Assembly: GCA_034440575.1 (NCBI GenBank)
Contig: JAOTOL010001374.1
Span: 730,537-794,536, forward strand
DNA from: Imbricaverruca yamaguchii
Lineage: Eukaryota > Arthropoda > Thecostraca > Neoverrucidae
Direction of reading: 5' to 3'
DNA: 64,000 bases
Within the stretch, counting starts at the first letter, position 1. Each line of letters opens with the position of its first letter. Positions 44,721 through 57,502 of this stretch are shown in pieces. A program made the position numbers and the translations under genes. The notes beneath the pieces are model-generated. The model searched no databases, was not told the DNA's origin, and saw only the letters and a program-made list of their open reading frames with translations.

Positions 44721-44943
44721 TACGGCTTATTGTTTATTCGCCTTTTTTTAAATCCACAAACTATTCTTCACTTAGATCACCCTCAGAGACCAGTGTTTCC
44801 ATGTGATTCGTCTCTGTGTGTCTTAGCATAATCCGAAATGCTGTATGGTGTCAACTAAGGTCACCTGTCTTCTGCATACTCATGGGCAGGATAATTATAG
44901 TGTTTCATACGTTCATCTCCCTTTCCCAAAAAAAAGTTTTTCT

Positions 44944-45290
44944 TCCGACTTTCGGCAAGCGATGCAATCAGCATCCGTGCTGTGCTATCCAAAGGGGGAT
45001 GCAGTTAACATTGAAGAATGTTGATGTCCATATGTTCGATATTATGTCCATATCCGCTATCCTATTGTATATTTATTTTCACAATCCCTCGTGTCAAACT
45101 GAAAAATGCTGCGTATTGTGTCTTCTTGACATTGTGACATAACTTATACAGCTGAACCGTGCCCGGCAGGTGTGCAGCCCGTATGCGCTATACGGAGTCC
45201 GCGACTGCTGTCACGCGGTATGCGGCTGCAGGATCATTGGCACAATCATATGATGCCAGCTTCAGTGAACGCATGTCATACAGTCATATT
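44944..45290. repeat. Direct repeat 1 (partner at 45980-46320)
   Basis: Shares TCCATATGYTCGATATTATG, AGCTTATACAGCTGAAC-like and CATATGATGCCAGCTTC blocks in the same order with its partner about 1.03 kb downstream; roughly four in five positions appear to match. Confidence 0.8.
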
Positions 45291-45979
45291 GGCAGTGAGA
45301 GGAAATAACGTGGCTGCACCAGCAATGCGCTGACATCCTACAAGCGAATCGTCACAGGGCGTACGCTTAACGTTCGCACGGTCAGTTAGCCAACATGATG
45401 CGGATGCATCGTCACTGATGGTGTGTCAAAAGGTCGGCAGTGCCAAGAAGCGTCTTCTGACGCGGCGTCGATGAGAGCGAGACCTGGGACTGAATCGATT
45501 GGATCACACGTCGCACGGCTGATGTCTCCGTGATCGCACGCCACCTGACGGAAGCGTTGTGGAACACCATCGCAATGCCAGTGACAGGAGCCATCGTTGT
45601 ACGGTTGCAACATTAGTGAGCGAACGAGGACGCTGTACCCGCAGCGTCAGTAGATGTATAAACCGTAGCGTCAGAATCCGTCGTCAAGTACTCAAAGCGT
45701 TATTGAGTGCAAGTCACATTGGTGGTGGCATCAGGGAGATGCGCTGTAAGGTCCTAGCATTGTGGAACATGACCATGTGGCTGATAGCGATCGACCCGTC
45801 ATGTCGCAACAAACACGGTGAACATGATCGCACGTGCTGAGCTAGGGTTACCTGTGGCGTGAAATACAGTAGTATTTTCGTCTACCACAGATCACACCCA
45901 TTGCGAAATGAAATGGTTACCTTGGCAATGTATTTGATTTGATTCGTTCGTGATGTGCCGTACCTGTGGACAATTTATT

Positions 45980-46312
45980 CCGGCTTTCGGCAGCGATACA
46001 ATCAGCATCCATGTTGTGCTATCCAGAGAGTGATCTAGTTGATATGGAACAATGTTGGTGTCCATATGCTCGATATTATGTCCATATCCGCTGTTCAATT
46101 ATATATTTATTTCCACCACCCATCGTGTCAAGCTGAATAATACTGTGTCTTGTGTCTTTTTCTTGACCTTGTGACCTAGCTTATACAGCTGAACAGTGTC
46201 CGGCAGGTGTGCAGCTCGTGCGCACAATGCGGTGTCCGCGTCTGCCGTCACACGGCATGCGACTGCAGGAACATTTGGCACAGTCATATGATGCCAGCTT
46301 CGGTGATCACAT

Positions 46313-46320
<8 letters not shown>
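45980..46320. repeat. Direct repeat 2 (partner at 44944-45290)
   Basis: Same block order as its partner; ends at the AT microsatellite. I see no protein frame in either copy. Confidence 0.8.
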
Positions 46321-46369
<49 letters not shown>

Positions 46370-46371
46370 TA
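46314..46371. repeat. (AT)n microsatellite, 58 bp
   Basis: Uninterrupted AT dinucleotides between ATGGC and CTAGTTATG. Confidence 0.97.
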
Positions 46372-46379
46372 GTTATGAT

Positions 46380-48980
46380 GGAATGTTGCCGTAGCCGTGA
46401 AGGGACTAGAGCATTTCGCCGTATTTGTGCGTATAACGTGAGTTGCAGCAACTCCGCGAAGCTTTAACACCAAGGGGGACATGTACCGAATATTAGTGTG
46501 TTGCACTTCACGATACCCTGCTGTTCACACCAACCTGTGATGCTTCGGGTTGCTATCGTATATCCATGTGTCAGGCTAATAAAGCTGGATATCTACACAA
46601 ACAAAACAATCCGTGACCTTCACCCAGGTATGTCGTTTTATGAAAATGATTGGGGTGGCTCAAGTGTCCGAAGATATGGACGGTGTCCTCGCAAACACAC
46701 TGAGCACATAAGCACGTAAAATGCTATTGCGTGTTGATTATAAGCCGCATTATTTGACTAAGACATATCGAATGCAATATATGAAGTGCATCGCGGTATG
46801 AAAAGACGCAGACATGTTTCGCATTTCTCAGAAGGTTTTGAATGCACATCCGATACGCGGAACTTCTCGGTTGACATTCTACCACACCATTCATCACTAA
46901 ATCCAACGGCAGGGCAATCGTGATGGGGCCCCTAAACCGACATGAGAGGCCTCGGACCAATGTGAGAATCCCTGGACTGACATGTGGGGCCACATCTCCA
47001 CATGGTGGCCGATGTGACGAATTATAAATCATCGGAGAGGAAACGAGATGAACTCTCAGGCGGTGTAATGTTTTCGGAGATATGCGCTCCAAACTACCTT
47101 GATAAATGTCACAAAGACTAATACCTGCTATGGTGATATGCCGTCAGAAACTACACGCAGTTTTCGGAGCGCATCCCATCCTTGTGAGACCATATTTTCA
47201 TTATAGGAACACTTCCACCTACAGACGGTGCACACAAATTATGGGTGCCAACCTCTTACCAAATCTTAGATCCGCCGCTGGCCATGTTATATTGATCTTC
47301 GATTATTGCGCGTGTATCATCATACAAAAAAAATATCTCGCAAACGGATAGGGGGAAACCCTCAACATGCGTCATAAATATGCCGTATTGCAGTAAACAA
47401 TAATCGTGGCGGCATCCAAGGGCTTCGACCTACACCTTTTATGTAGCCTTAAACTAATTATGGTCGATTCCTCGCCCCGAAAGCCAGGTAAAGCGTGCTT
47501 CACAGGACTCCCGGGCGAAAATAGGTGTCCGGAATCTATCGAACGTCCGTTAGAGTCCTTATCCACGCGTTCGGAGAGCGTCAACCATGTTTTGTCCGTG
47601 CGTCGGCTTAAGTGTTGGTGTGTCAAATTCGCGGCAAATATATACATATACACTATGTGACTACGGCGCGGGACAAAGACGATTTTCTACTTTGACTTTG
47701 CTATAATATCCCTGTAACCTCAACGCTTATCGATTACCGGGGGGCGCTTCCTCGAACCATGCACCTAATTGAAGTGATAAGCGCAATGATAGCATCGATC
47801 TACCAAGTAACTTAGAATATTGAATAATTAAATATTATAATATTCTGTCCGTCCGGGAGAATATTTGCTTTACCCTTTGGGATAATAAATATATATGGTG
47901 TCAGAAGGATTCTTGGTCATCCGGACAGCTCCGAACGGCTAACAGGAAGCAAACTTTCGGGCGGGATATGGGTGTCACTTTGTGATATTGGCTAAGGGGC
48001 CAATTTACCTTTCATATAGCATGTGTCTCCGGATAGGCTAAACAAAAATCGTTGAGCGCAGAAGGGGCATATTCCGAGCTTTCTTAATTTTCGGCTCTAC
48101 AGGCCCCATAGTTAAGAATATGTCTGATTGGGAGAGGGGGAAATCAATCATTGGGTAGGGCAAACTAATGATTGGATGGGGGATCAGTGCCCATCGTATG
48201 TAAAGTGACACCTTTGGGACAGGGCATAGATTCTTGAAAATGAATTGCCTTCCGGGCAGCATGGAACGTAAACAGAAAAACGAGCGAGTAGACTCCTGCA
48301 GGTCCCAGCAGTGGTACTGTCGTTTACCCAGTGCTATCGCCGAATCTGTGTCTAGTGGAAACGTCCCGAAAATATGTTGATAAAATACGTGAGCAAATAA
48401 GGCGCTCGTGTGACCTCACGGTACTATAATTCAATAGGGCATCGTCGGGAAAATCGTGGGATGAAGTCATAAAGTGTTGAGGCCAAGTGAGATCAACAGG
48501 GGCGTATCTGGGTTAAGCCTATATATACAAGATTATGTGAAACAGGAAAAACGTACACCGAAAAAAACACCCAATCAAGATTACATCGCGAGTTCCACAG
48601 GCACTATCTACCCGAGTACATCCACACCACATCCCCCCGATATCGCGCAACACGAGTGGTCTAGTAACACGAGCGCGAGTCACACGTAATACCCGCATGG
48701 ATGAGTCTTAGAGCAGCGGATGCGACCCAGGTTCTGTCAGGGTTCCAGGCCTCAACTGTTGTTGGCAGAGGCGGGTCTATTAATGTTGATCGTGGCAGGG
48801 CATACCACCAGACGTGAAGAAAGAAAGTGCATGCACTGAACACTTCTGGGATCAGGACACATCACACCGCAATAACGGCACCATAAAGGAGATCTTGGAA
48901 TAGTGATCGGCAGGTGGAGAGGAATTGTCTGCGGAAAAGAAAGCCTTTTCTCCTCTTGGAGAGCGCCAACGGTTGAAGAA
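46380..48980. other. 2.6 kb without a recognisable gene
   Basis: Mixed composition; short frames only. I see no protein motif, RNA gene, tandem repeat or element terminus. Confidence 0.4.
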
Positions 48981-49072
48981 GTCGTTGACGTACAGATTCA
49001 CATTAGTTTTATCGCCGTAAGTTATATCTATACCGACAATGCAAGACGAAGTTTTGACTCAATAACTCAGCT

Positions 49073-49130
49073 TGGGTGCGAATTATCAATTCTGTTCGAA
49101 GCGCCCTAAAGCCCAAATAACTAACTAACA
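49073..49130 (+). mobile_element. Tail-only retro-insertion in the 135-bp array
   Basis: GGGTGCG...TCGAAGCGCCC, then TAAAGCCCAAATAACTAACT splits a monomer between ATAACTCAGC and CTGCTTATGAACG. About 60 bp long, consisting of the LINE 3' hairpin and tail only. Confidence 0.65.
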
Positions 49131-49747
49131 CGGCTGCTTATGAACGTCCCTCTTAGCGTGTAGGGTCATGCTGGTTAGCGCGTCAAAGGCCACCTGCGTG
49201 CCAATTTTGAAGGAAATCTGGGTAGTCTGACCCTGTCATTTGACTTTGAATGACTCATGTGTTGATGAACTCTTTGGTTCCATGCTCATGCGATCAGCAC
49301 ATCAAGATCTACCTGTGTGTTTTAAGGAAATATGAGCACTCCGATTTCCGTGACCCTGGCCTTTGGCGTCTGTTAACGGCTATTTATGAGCACTCTTCTT
49401 AGTCTTTATGTGCATTATGTGCCTTTATCAGGATATGGAGGAGTATCTGCATGTCAATTTTAACGAAATCTGAGTAGTCCGACGACGGTGACACTTGTAC
49501 TTTAACCCAGCATATCTTCGCTGCGTATTGTAGTACGATTATATATGGTGTTCATCATGATTAGAGTATCATGCTCTATGATCCACGCGCAATACTCAAA
49601 AAGCAACATAACCTTACTTCCATATTTTTTCGTTTGCATCGCTGTCCATCATATCTGCACCGAGAATGTATGAAGAAATCCCGACTCAAATAGCCCAGCT
49701 ATTTATGAACGCCCCTCTTAACTGGTACTTAGATGATGACCAGGACG

Positions 49748-49750
<3 letters not shown>

Positions 49751-49836
<86 letters not shown>

Positions 49837-49864
49837 TATAGATATATGTGTATATATATATATT

Positions 49865-49907
<43 letters not shown>

Positions 49908-49925
49908 GTATATACATATATACTT
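49751..49925. repeat. (AT)n-dominated microsatellite, about 175 bp
   Basis: AT dinucleotides with occasional G, C and T interruptions. The Tyr/Ile frames on both strands are artefacts of this tract. Confidence 0.96.
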
Positions 49926-49985
49926 ATCATTTGTTATTATATTGTTATTACAGGACACTGACAGGTGCTTTTTAGGTGCTTTTGG

Positions 49986-50545
49986 AGATTATGTACATTT
50001 CGCTTACGTACATTTAGACATGCGCATAATTGCACATGTCTGTATTTGCTCTTAGGTACATTTGTGCTTACGTACATCTGCGCATACATACATTTGTGCA
50101 TGCGCACATTTGCGTATACGTACTTTTGCTCTGACGTGCCTTTGTTCATTCGTACTTCTGTGCGTACGTACATTTACGCATACGTACAGTTGCACATCCG
50201 TACATTTGCGCTTGCGTACATCTACGCATGCGTACATTTGTACATGCGTTCATTTGCGCATACGTACATTTGCCATCTGTACTTTTGCGCTTGCGTATAA
50301 TTACGAACATGTTATGCATACGTATATTTGCGTCTCCGAACATTAGAGCATACACACTTTTGCACTTCCGTACATTTGCGTATACGTACATTTGCGCTTA
50401 ACTACATTTGTCATACGTACATATGCGCTGACGAACGATTACCATACGTACATCTATGCCTACGTACATTTGCTTCGGTACATTTCAGTATGGACATCTG
50501 TCACGCATACATTTGCTTTACGTACATTTGTCCGTTTACCCTACC
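49986..50545. repeat. 16-bp minisatellite, inverse orientation (ATTTGCGCTTACGTAC)
   Basis: About 33 drifting units; the reverse complement of the array at 43018-43475, 6.5 kb away. Confidence 0.9.
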
Positions 50546-51319
50546 AGTATGCTAGTTTTCACGATGCTCCCCCTGTAAAAATGAAATTTCAATGTTGCTT
50601 GATGTGCATATTGATATTCGTTTTGTGCTATTAATCGCTACATATGCACACCCAGAAATGTTTGGACACAAATAATGCAGCCGTTTATGAACGACCATCT
50701 TGGCTTGTATGCTCATGAGGGTTAGTTGATCCTAGAATAAATGTGTGCCTATTTTGAATGAATTATAAGAAGTCCCACCCAATGACCCCGCCCTCTGAGA
50801 TTTTATGCTGATGATGGTCAGTGCATCAATTACTCCGCGTGTACAAACTTTGAAGAAAATCTTAATAGTCCGACCTCATTGACCCTGACCCTTGACACTG
50901 AATAGCTCAACTGTTTAGCAACGCCGCTTTATCATTCATGCCCATGGTCGTCAGTTAGTCCTTGACTACATGTGTGCCATTAACAATATATATCAGTGGT
51001 CCGACCACAATGATCTCGACCTTTGATCTTGAATAACTCAGCTGTTTAGGAACGGCCCTCTTAGCCTTTGTGTTCATGATGATCCGTGCATCAATTATGA
51101 CTATTCCACCAATTTTTAACGGAATCTGAAGAATCCAACCTCAATAACTCTAACCTTTGACATTACATATCTCAGCTGATCGCGAATGCTCCTCTTAGCT
51201 TGTATGCTCATGTAATTGGTGTATCGAGTACTACCCATCTGCTAATTTCGAAGGAAATCTCGATGACCTTTGACCTTTGACCATGAATATCCCAGTGATG
51301 TTTTGCAATGCGGCTTCTT

Positions 51320-51483
51320 CTTGGGGACGAGTGGCCTAGGGGTAAGTTACTCGTCTCACAATCGAAAGGTTGTGGGTTCGAGTCTCACCTGTCACTACTC
51401 TTCGCCCGCGACCAATCGGCGTGAGAGATTGGCAACGCTACATGACTCAACGGTCGATGTGTCGTAAAACCTATAACCAACCA
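51320..51483 (+). repeat. Complete tRNA-derived SINE, 164 bp, 15-bp target-site duplication
   Basis: Flanked by GCAATGCGGCTTCTT at 51305-51319 and 51484-51498. A box GAGTGGCCTAGGGGTAAGTT, B box GTGGGTTCGAGTCTC, with a Val-tRNA(CAC)-like CTCACAA loop between. Body CGACCAATCGGCGTGAGAGA, ending CGTAAAACCTATAACCAACC. Confidence 0.92.
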
Positions 51484-52174
51484 GCAATGCGGCTTCTTGA
51501 TTGTGCTCACGATAATCAGTGTACCGAGGTCCACCAGCATGCTCGTTTCCACGATGTTCCACATGTAGGGATCGAATATCAATCTAACTTGACGTGCAAG
51601 TTAAAAAGAAAAAGCTTTGTGCTTTGAATCGCTGCCTTGGTACAGGATAATTTTTCCAGGAGAGGTTTTGATACACATAATTTTGCTTTCATGAACGTCC
51701 CTTCAGGTTTTATGCTCATGGTCATCAATGCATTCAAGAGTACATTTGTGCCCATTTTGAAGGAATTATGAGGAGTTCACGACCCGAATGACCCAGACGT
51801 TTTACCTGGAATATCTCAGCTGTTTAAGGGCGCCCTGCTTAGCTTTTATAGTCATGATGATCAGTTCATCCAGTACTGCATGTGTACCAATTTTGAAGGA
51901 ATTCTGAAGAGTCTGTATTTCTTAAATATTCGGCGAATTTGCGAAATGAATATGAATATGAATATGTCGTCACTTTGACGAATTTACGGCAGGCTGGAAC
52001 TAAACCAGCGGCATTCCTTTGTTTGGGGACACTTGGTTTTTCTAGACACAAAATCTCTATAATTTGTTGAGAATTTCCCGGCTCAAGAATTTGGTAGCCT
52101 TTTTTGAAGCACACAGCAAATGCGGCCTGCCATCTGTCGGCACGCAAGTAAGCTCTGGTGCATAATACTTACGT

Positions 52175-52335
52175 TGTCATCTAGCGGTAGAATTCAGAAC
52201 TATTTTTGGAACTTATGACACCGGGTACTTGTGAATTCGTCCTACCCGCAGATATTCTAGAAGTTATCTGGCAGCTTTGGAACTTATGAATCTTGGTACT
52301 TATGACTTTGGGTACTTGTGATACGGACCCGATAT
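52175..52335. repeat. Inverted partner of the repeat at 34385-34600
   Basis: See block order GTCATCTAGCGGTAGAATTC, TTTTTGGAACTTATGAC, GGTACTTATGACTTTGGGTA, reverse complement of the other copy. Confidence 0.8.
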
Positions 52336-52544
52336 TTTCTACCGAGTCCTTAATTTCAGCTTTCACCTTCATGACGTCAAGAAATAACCAGATCTAGTTC
52401 TTCCAAAATGCGCCTGACTGTACTTACCAGACCTCTTTTAGACATGGGCAGAAATCTTGAAACATTGATTATGTTCTGTCGTATATGGCGTCGACGAGAG
52501 ATATAGCTTTATATCTTCAGAGGTGAGTGGTGGGCTGTTATCGT

Positions 52545-52850
52545 AGGTTGATGATCTTTCCCATCTTGTTTTTTGGTGAAGCATTGCTGTTCGTATAATG
52601 AACAGAAAACCCACCGTTGAATGTGCAATTTTATGTTGTAGGTCCTACTCATCTTGATCTTGATCGGCAAAATGTGGCCAGATGGCTCTCGACCAGTCAT
52701 TTACAGTGAGAGGTCATGTATGATAAATTTGCGATCTTCTTCAAACTTCCCTACAAAGAAGCATTGATGTTCGTATATTTTTTAAACACCCTTTTTAATG
52801 TACGGTTATGTGTTGTACTTACTGCCCACACCCAAATCTGTTGCATACAA
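52545..52850. repeat. Two diverged copies of a roughly 160-bp repeat
   Basis: GATCTTTCCCATC...GAAGCATTGCTGTTCGTATA, then TTTTATGTTGTA and AAAATGTGGC recur as GATCTTCTTCAAAC...GAAGCATTGATGTTCGTATA, TTATGTGTTGTA and AAAATGTGGC. The second copy runs into the left edge of duplication copy B. Confidence 0.6.
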
Positions 52851-53103
52851 AATGTGGCAGAACAATGCTGGTGCCTGATTCCCTACCAGGGAACCAGTAC
52901 AAATAGGTAGTGCATGCTCCATGCAACCCAAACAGTCAATGATTTAATAGGATGCATGTTGATGAGGGACAATATGAATCATTCCTGATAACTGGTGCAT
53001 TATCAAAGTCTTCCGGTTTTACTGTGTCAATTTGATCTGTCTAGTTGTTTTAGATCAGTCATATTTGGCTTGAACTGAAACATTTGTGATATGCACTAAG
53101 AAG

Positions 53104-53225
53104 TATGGGAGTTTCAGTAGATCAGTTGGTAGAGCTTTGGACCCTTGATCACGAGATTGTGTGTTCAAATCTCACAACCAACTGCATTTACTGAGTCCAC
53201 CTGTGAGAAGTCAGAGTGAGAGGTA
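53104..53225 (+). repeat. tRNA-derived SINE (copy B), CpG-poor variant
   Basis: Cognate of 7308-7430; A box GTAGATCAGTTGGTAGAGC, B box GTGTTCAAATCTC, body ACTGAGTCCACCTGTGAGAA. Confidence 0.65.
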
Positions 53226-54320
53226 GTGAGAGTATTTAAGATTTAGAAGAATTGGTTTCTATCATTTTTGCACCTTTCTCATTGACACTAATTATTTGTC
53301 AGTGGTGGAAAGAAAACAATGCTCAGCAGTTCCTTTAGTATAAGTTAATTAAGCCATTTTATATATTTTCATTAAAAAACCCGTGCATAGTATTAAATCC
53401 AGCCATTAGATGTGCATCATACTAATGAGTTGTGTGGTGTATATTTATGGTTTGTGTGGTTAACATGTCAGGATTTTCAGCTTTGGATGTACCTATAAAC
53501 ATGGTTGGCATTGATTGAAATATTTATTTTAAAAAATCAGTTTATCTGTTTTTGCTTTTAAAAATGGCTTAATATTGCATCCTTAGCTAATTTAACCATC
53601 AAGCTAGTTTGCCACCTGGTAGTTGTACACCTGCTGCCAGATACAGTAGAGCTGAGTGAAGTGTCAATGCACATCAGAAGGCATAGTGTTATTTCTTGAC
53701 ATTGTTAAGTTTAATTATACTTTCTTCAGCAATATCAGTATTAAAAACTATTATGTTATTGCAACTGAGGTGAGAATTAGAATTAGTAATTGCTTAATTT
53801 ATGTGGATCATTATTCAATGTCTCCTTGTTCTAGCCTCTGTCTGAGCTTGTGACATGGAAGCAAAAAGCTGCTGTAAGGCCACCTATTGGAAACCTGCCA
53901 TTTTCCACAGATTGACCAATAGGCTATAGCACTAGCAATGCCATATATTACAGGAGGGGTCAACATGAATGATCAATGTGAATGGCCTGAAGCCCAAATA
54001 ACCAATGATGACAGGAGGGAACATGATTGTTTTGGGGTTCTTTCTTTACATACAGTGCCATGAGCATGATGTTAAGCTTCATGAAGATGCATGAAGTTAT
54101 ATCTCCCTTTTAGTGCCACTCAAGCTAATAGGTACATCTTGTGCCTACACATCTTGGTGAATATGTGCCTATGGTGTTTGATGAATTCTTTGAATTTACC
54201 ATTCCAATGCAATGTTTATGAAGGTGACTAAGATTGTGGAACCACTCATTTTCTGTGCAAGTGTTTACTTTCTGGGTTATCAACAAATATCACCAAAAAT
54301 GGGGCTTTGAGTTAGGTAGC

Positions 54321-54560
54321 TGTAGAGACCAAAATGAAAAACGTCCGTATGCCGGGACCCGTGTATTGCCAGAGCCGACAGCAGACTGCTCGGGAACACG
54401 ATGCGCGGCCGCCGGCGCCGGCTTTCCCCGCCCCCTCACTCGACTCAGCCGGAACTCGCGGGCGTGGCGGACGCTCATTGGGCCACGTCGGCCGCCCACG
54501 CGGCCGTCAGCTGAGCGTCCCGAGCCCCTTCCGCGACTGCGCCGCATTACAACTCCTACA
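54321..54560. mobile_element. 240-bp insertion with TG...CA ends and 5-bp duplication, solo-LTR-like
   Basis: Absent from copy A, where a single GTAGC stands. Here GTAGC flanks the insert on both sides (54316-54320, 54561-54565). The ends are TGTAGAGACC and AACTCCTACA, so it starts TGTAG and ends CTACA. That is the form of an LTR; no internal retroelement is present, so a solo LTR or very small nonautonomous element is inferred. GC-rich, unlike the AT-rich surroundings. Confidence 0.75.
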
Positions 54561-54918
54561 GTAGCATAGCATAAATAAAACAGCCTAACCCCTTTAGAGT
54601 AAAAAAGACTAACTTAGAAAAAACTTAGAAGTATGTTGTGAAAATATTTTAAATGGAAAAATAGCATTATGTAATGAAACCTAACATAACATAAGCTACT
54701 TTTGAAGAAAAAAACAAATTTGACAATTTTGGTGGATTTTTTTATTGTCCCATTTGAAATGACAATAAAGAAATTCTTGTCAATACAATGTTTTTTTATT
54801 GTCCCATTCCCCCCTCCTCTACCCATTAGAATATTAAAAATGAAGAAAACTTGAAAATTAAAAAAATGAACTTATTTTTGAAGGGTCAAAAAAATGTATG
54901 GTCCTGGTCGCTACATTT

Positions 54919-55334
54919 GGCGCTACATGACCAATGTAGTCGATGCGCCCTAAAGCCCTAGTAACTAACTAACATGGCCCTGGTCGATTTCGCTTCCGTT
55001 TTCTGATTCCAAATATTTTTTCTCTCAAATATCCCCCAAAATGACCTCCCCAGAGCCAAAACATAATGGAAGTCGTGAAAAGTCCTAGTGACGTCACTTT
55101 TTGGGGAAATTGTTTTGGGGATGGATCCGGACCCTACTCGTCGAGCGCTTTCCGACGACACCTCTTTCGTTTTCGTGCGATGCTTAGTTTGGATTTTAGA
55201 GGGGGTTAGTATCCGCCCCCCCCCCGAGTTAGTTAATGGGGCTTTAGGGCGCATCGACTACTTTGGTCATGTAGCCCCCCCCCCTCCGAGACGCGGTGTG
55301 GGGATCTGACCGAAAAGACGGCGCGGGTTAATTA
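54919..55334. repeat. LINE-type tail and dispersed repeat (copy B)
   Basis: Cognate of 8866-9292: tail at 54919-54972, dispersed segment to 55334, and a facing minus-strand tail at 55225-55275. Confidence 0.65.
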
Positions 55335-57128
55335 GGCGGTTTCATGGTACTGTCTTAGACCGTGCAAGGTATCTCAAGAGGCATGCATGGTACTCGTCTA
55401 TGTAATTGTATTTTAAGTGTTGACATTCTTTGACACTCAATTTGTCATGGAAATATAATTGAGGTATGCGCATAAATTGTGTATTGGTTTCAAGGAAAAC
55501 GGACGCGATCACTTGGCCGTCCGGTACCACGGAACACAAACCAAGAACACCCTCCATTGGTGATTCAGAGCGGATTATGGATACCGGCTGCGGTGCGAAA
55601 TCTATGGCCAGCGGCCCATACGCGGAACCTTGGCTGCATTACCCTTCTTTATACAATGTTTGATGGTTCCTGAAGATAAATATTGTGATACTTAGGTTGT
55701 TAAGTCTCAAAATGAAATGAGCTGATGTGGCTTTAAAGACAAAGATAGAACTTGAAGTTGTTTTCTGTCAATATGGGCTCTTAAAACGAAGAAGACGTTT
55801 TTCAGCTTTAAAAAATGACTACTTTGAAGCCTCTATGTATCATCACCATACAAAAGTGATGATTTTATTATTTTTAAAATGTACTAAGTATACATTGGGG
55901 AGTAGTTTCTGAGTTTCAAAAAGTAATCTTAATGTCCGGCCACCTTTTCAAATGTGGCCTAAAACTAGGTCATGGGGCCCAATCCATTAACAAATTTAAT
56001 TGTCAGAGACTGAATATGGAATGTTCCACTAACCCGTGCCAATTACAAGTGTAAAATAAATGTTAAAGATTGCACCCTATTTGTAATATCCGACCATTCG
56101 TTCGCAAAATATCCCAGGTCCAGTATGAGACATTTTGGTAAAACACCGTGCAATTTTGATACTTGATCGTTCTAGCGCAACACAGGTATTAATAGGAACG
56201 AGCTGAACATTGCACGTCTAAAATATCAGCCATATCTCGCTCTTCTGATCAGATTTCATAAAAATCTGAAGCCATGGTGTATTAATTTGGGTGGGTCCCT
56301 GGTCAAGTTGTCCTTGAACACTCCTTGTGCCAGTTTTGAGCGACGCTTGCCGACCTCTAAGCCTCCATTTACATGGTCAGTGCCCAGTTGGTGAGTACTT
56401 CTCAACCTTCGTGTACAGGTGGCCACACGCATTTCCCATTGAAATTGACTGTTAATTGCACTCACTTGCCATTAAAACAAAAATATTCGAGCACTAGGGA
56501 AGTACTCCGTATCATTTTCACGTAGTGCTTCCATAATCATCCTTACACCTGTATATTCGATTTTGGAGCACTAGAGCTGTAATTAGCCGATTGACTATTC
56601 GACGGGATGCCCACTATGTCCGTTTTGCGAACTTTTCGAAAACAATCTGATTGGTTCAAATCCAGACACCCAGCAATGCCGTAAATTCTGAAGTCATTTT
56701 GTCTGTCTGTATGCTGTATGCATGCATGTCTACGCTGAAATTGTTGTTGCTCCTCATATCACAGTTCAGATGTTTCAGTTTTTCGTTAGTTCAGGCTTTC
56801 ATGTGTGTTTTTAACCATGCAGTCCCATTGGTCGCTTCAAGGTCAACCGAGCCACTTCCTCTTGAATGTGCTGCTTTTGATAAAATGTGCATTGCAGACA
56901 ATTTTTTTAAAGCCAAAAGTCGAGTTCAGCACAAAGACAAAAGCGTCTTTTGCCCGCCATCGACAATAGACGCGTGGCTATTACGGCCTATTGTCGTTCT
57001 AAAACAAAGGTCATCAGTAAATGAGGGCTGGCACAGGCGCACTTGAAAACATTTAACAAGTGTTCATCCCAGTGACACGGAAAGAGTCAGCAGGGACAAT
57101 GGGAAATCACCAAGTATGATGAGAAGTC

Positions 57129-57349
57129 AGCAAGTACGGCTAGAACGGTATCCATTCCCACCCACAAGTGCTGCCTAAGGCGGCGACTGAACAGGGGAAC
57201 TGACGTCGCTTCAGGCCCTGCGGCAGCTCGTTGTACAGGGCAGGGACTTGAGAGCAAAAGCGGCGCCTGCCCATCTCTGTCCGTGATCTGGGGACGTACA
57301 GGTCCCGGTCCTGACTTGTGTGGCGGTCGCTCACGACCGTCAGACTCCA
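57129..57349 (-). pseudogene. CR1/L2-like LINE relic (copy B)
   Basis: Cognate of 11090-11310: DLYVPRSRTEMGRRRFCSQV on the minus strand. Confidence 0.75.
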
Positions 57350-57502
57350 GATGAGTCACCTATATGTGTGAAATATTGATCACTATGTCACTGCAATCTA
57401 CCAGGGTTTGGCTTTATATCGTCGTATCAGCCATGCATGACTAATGTCAAATGATATGACAAGTTTCCTGTATGAGCCTTAGCTGAAGTCTGTTGCCTGT
57501 TT

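Larger units (their letters stand above)
48985..52000. repeat. Old, degenerate array of roughly 135-bp monomers
   Basis: Recurring order: AACTCAGCTGTTTATGAACG, CCCTCTTAGCYTTTATGCTC, ATGATGATCAGTGCATC, GTGTGCCAATTTTGAAGGAA, ATCTGARTAGTCCGACC, TGACCTTTGACCTTGAAT. Successive TCATGATGATC-type anchors near 50930, 51062 and 51199 give spacings of 132-137 bp. The array is interrupted by a LINE tail, an AT microsatellite, a 16-bp minisatellite and a SINE. Confidence 0.8.

Noticed and set aside
44944..48980. Integrated virus, considered because of the gene-poor, odd composition
   Set aside because: No viral protein motif or long frame is visible on either strand.
49666..50055. Tyr/Ile-rich 129-codon frame and similar frames on the other strand
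   Set aside because: Translation of the AT microsatellite.
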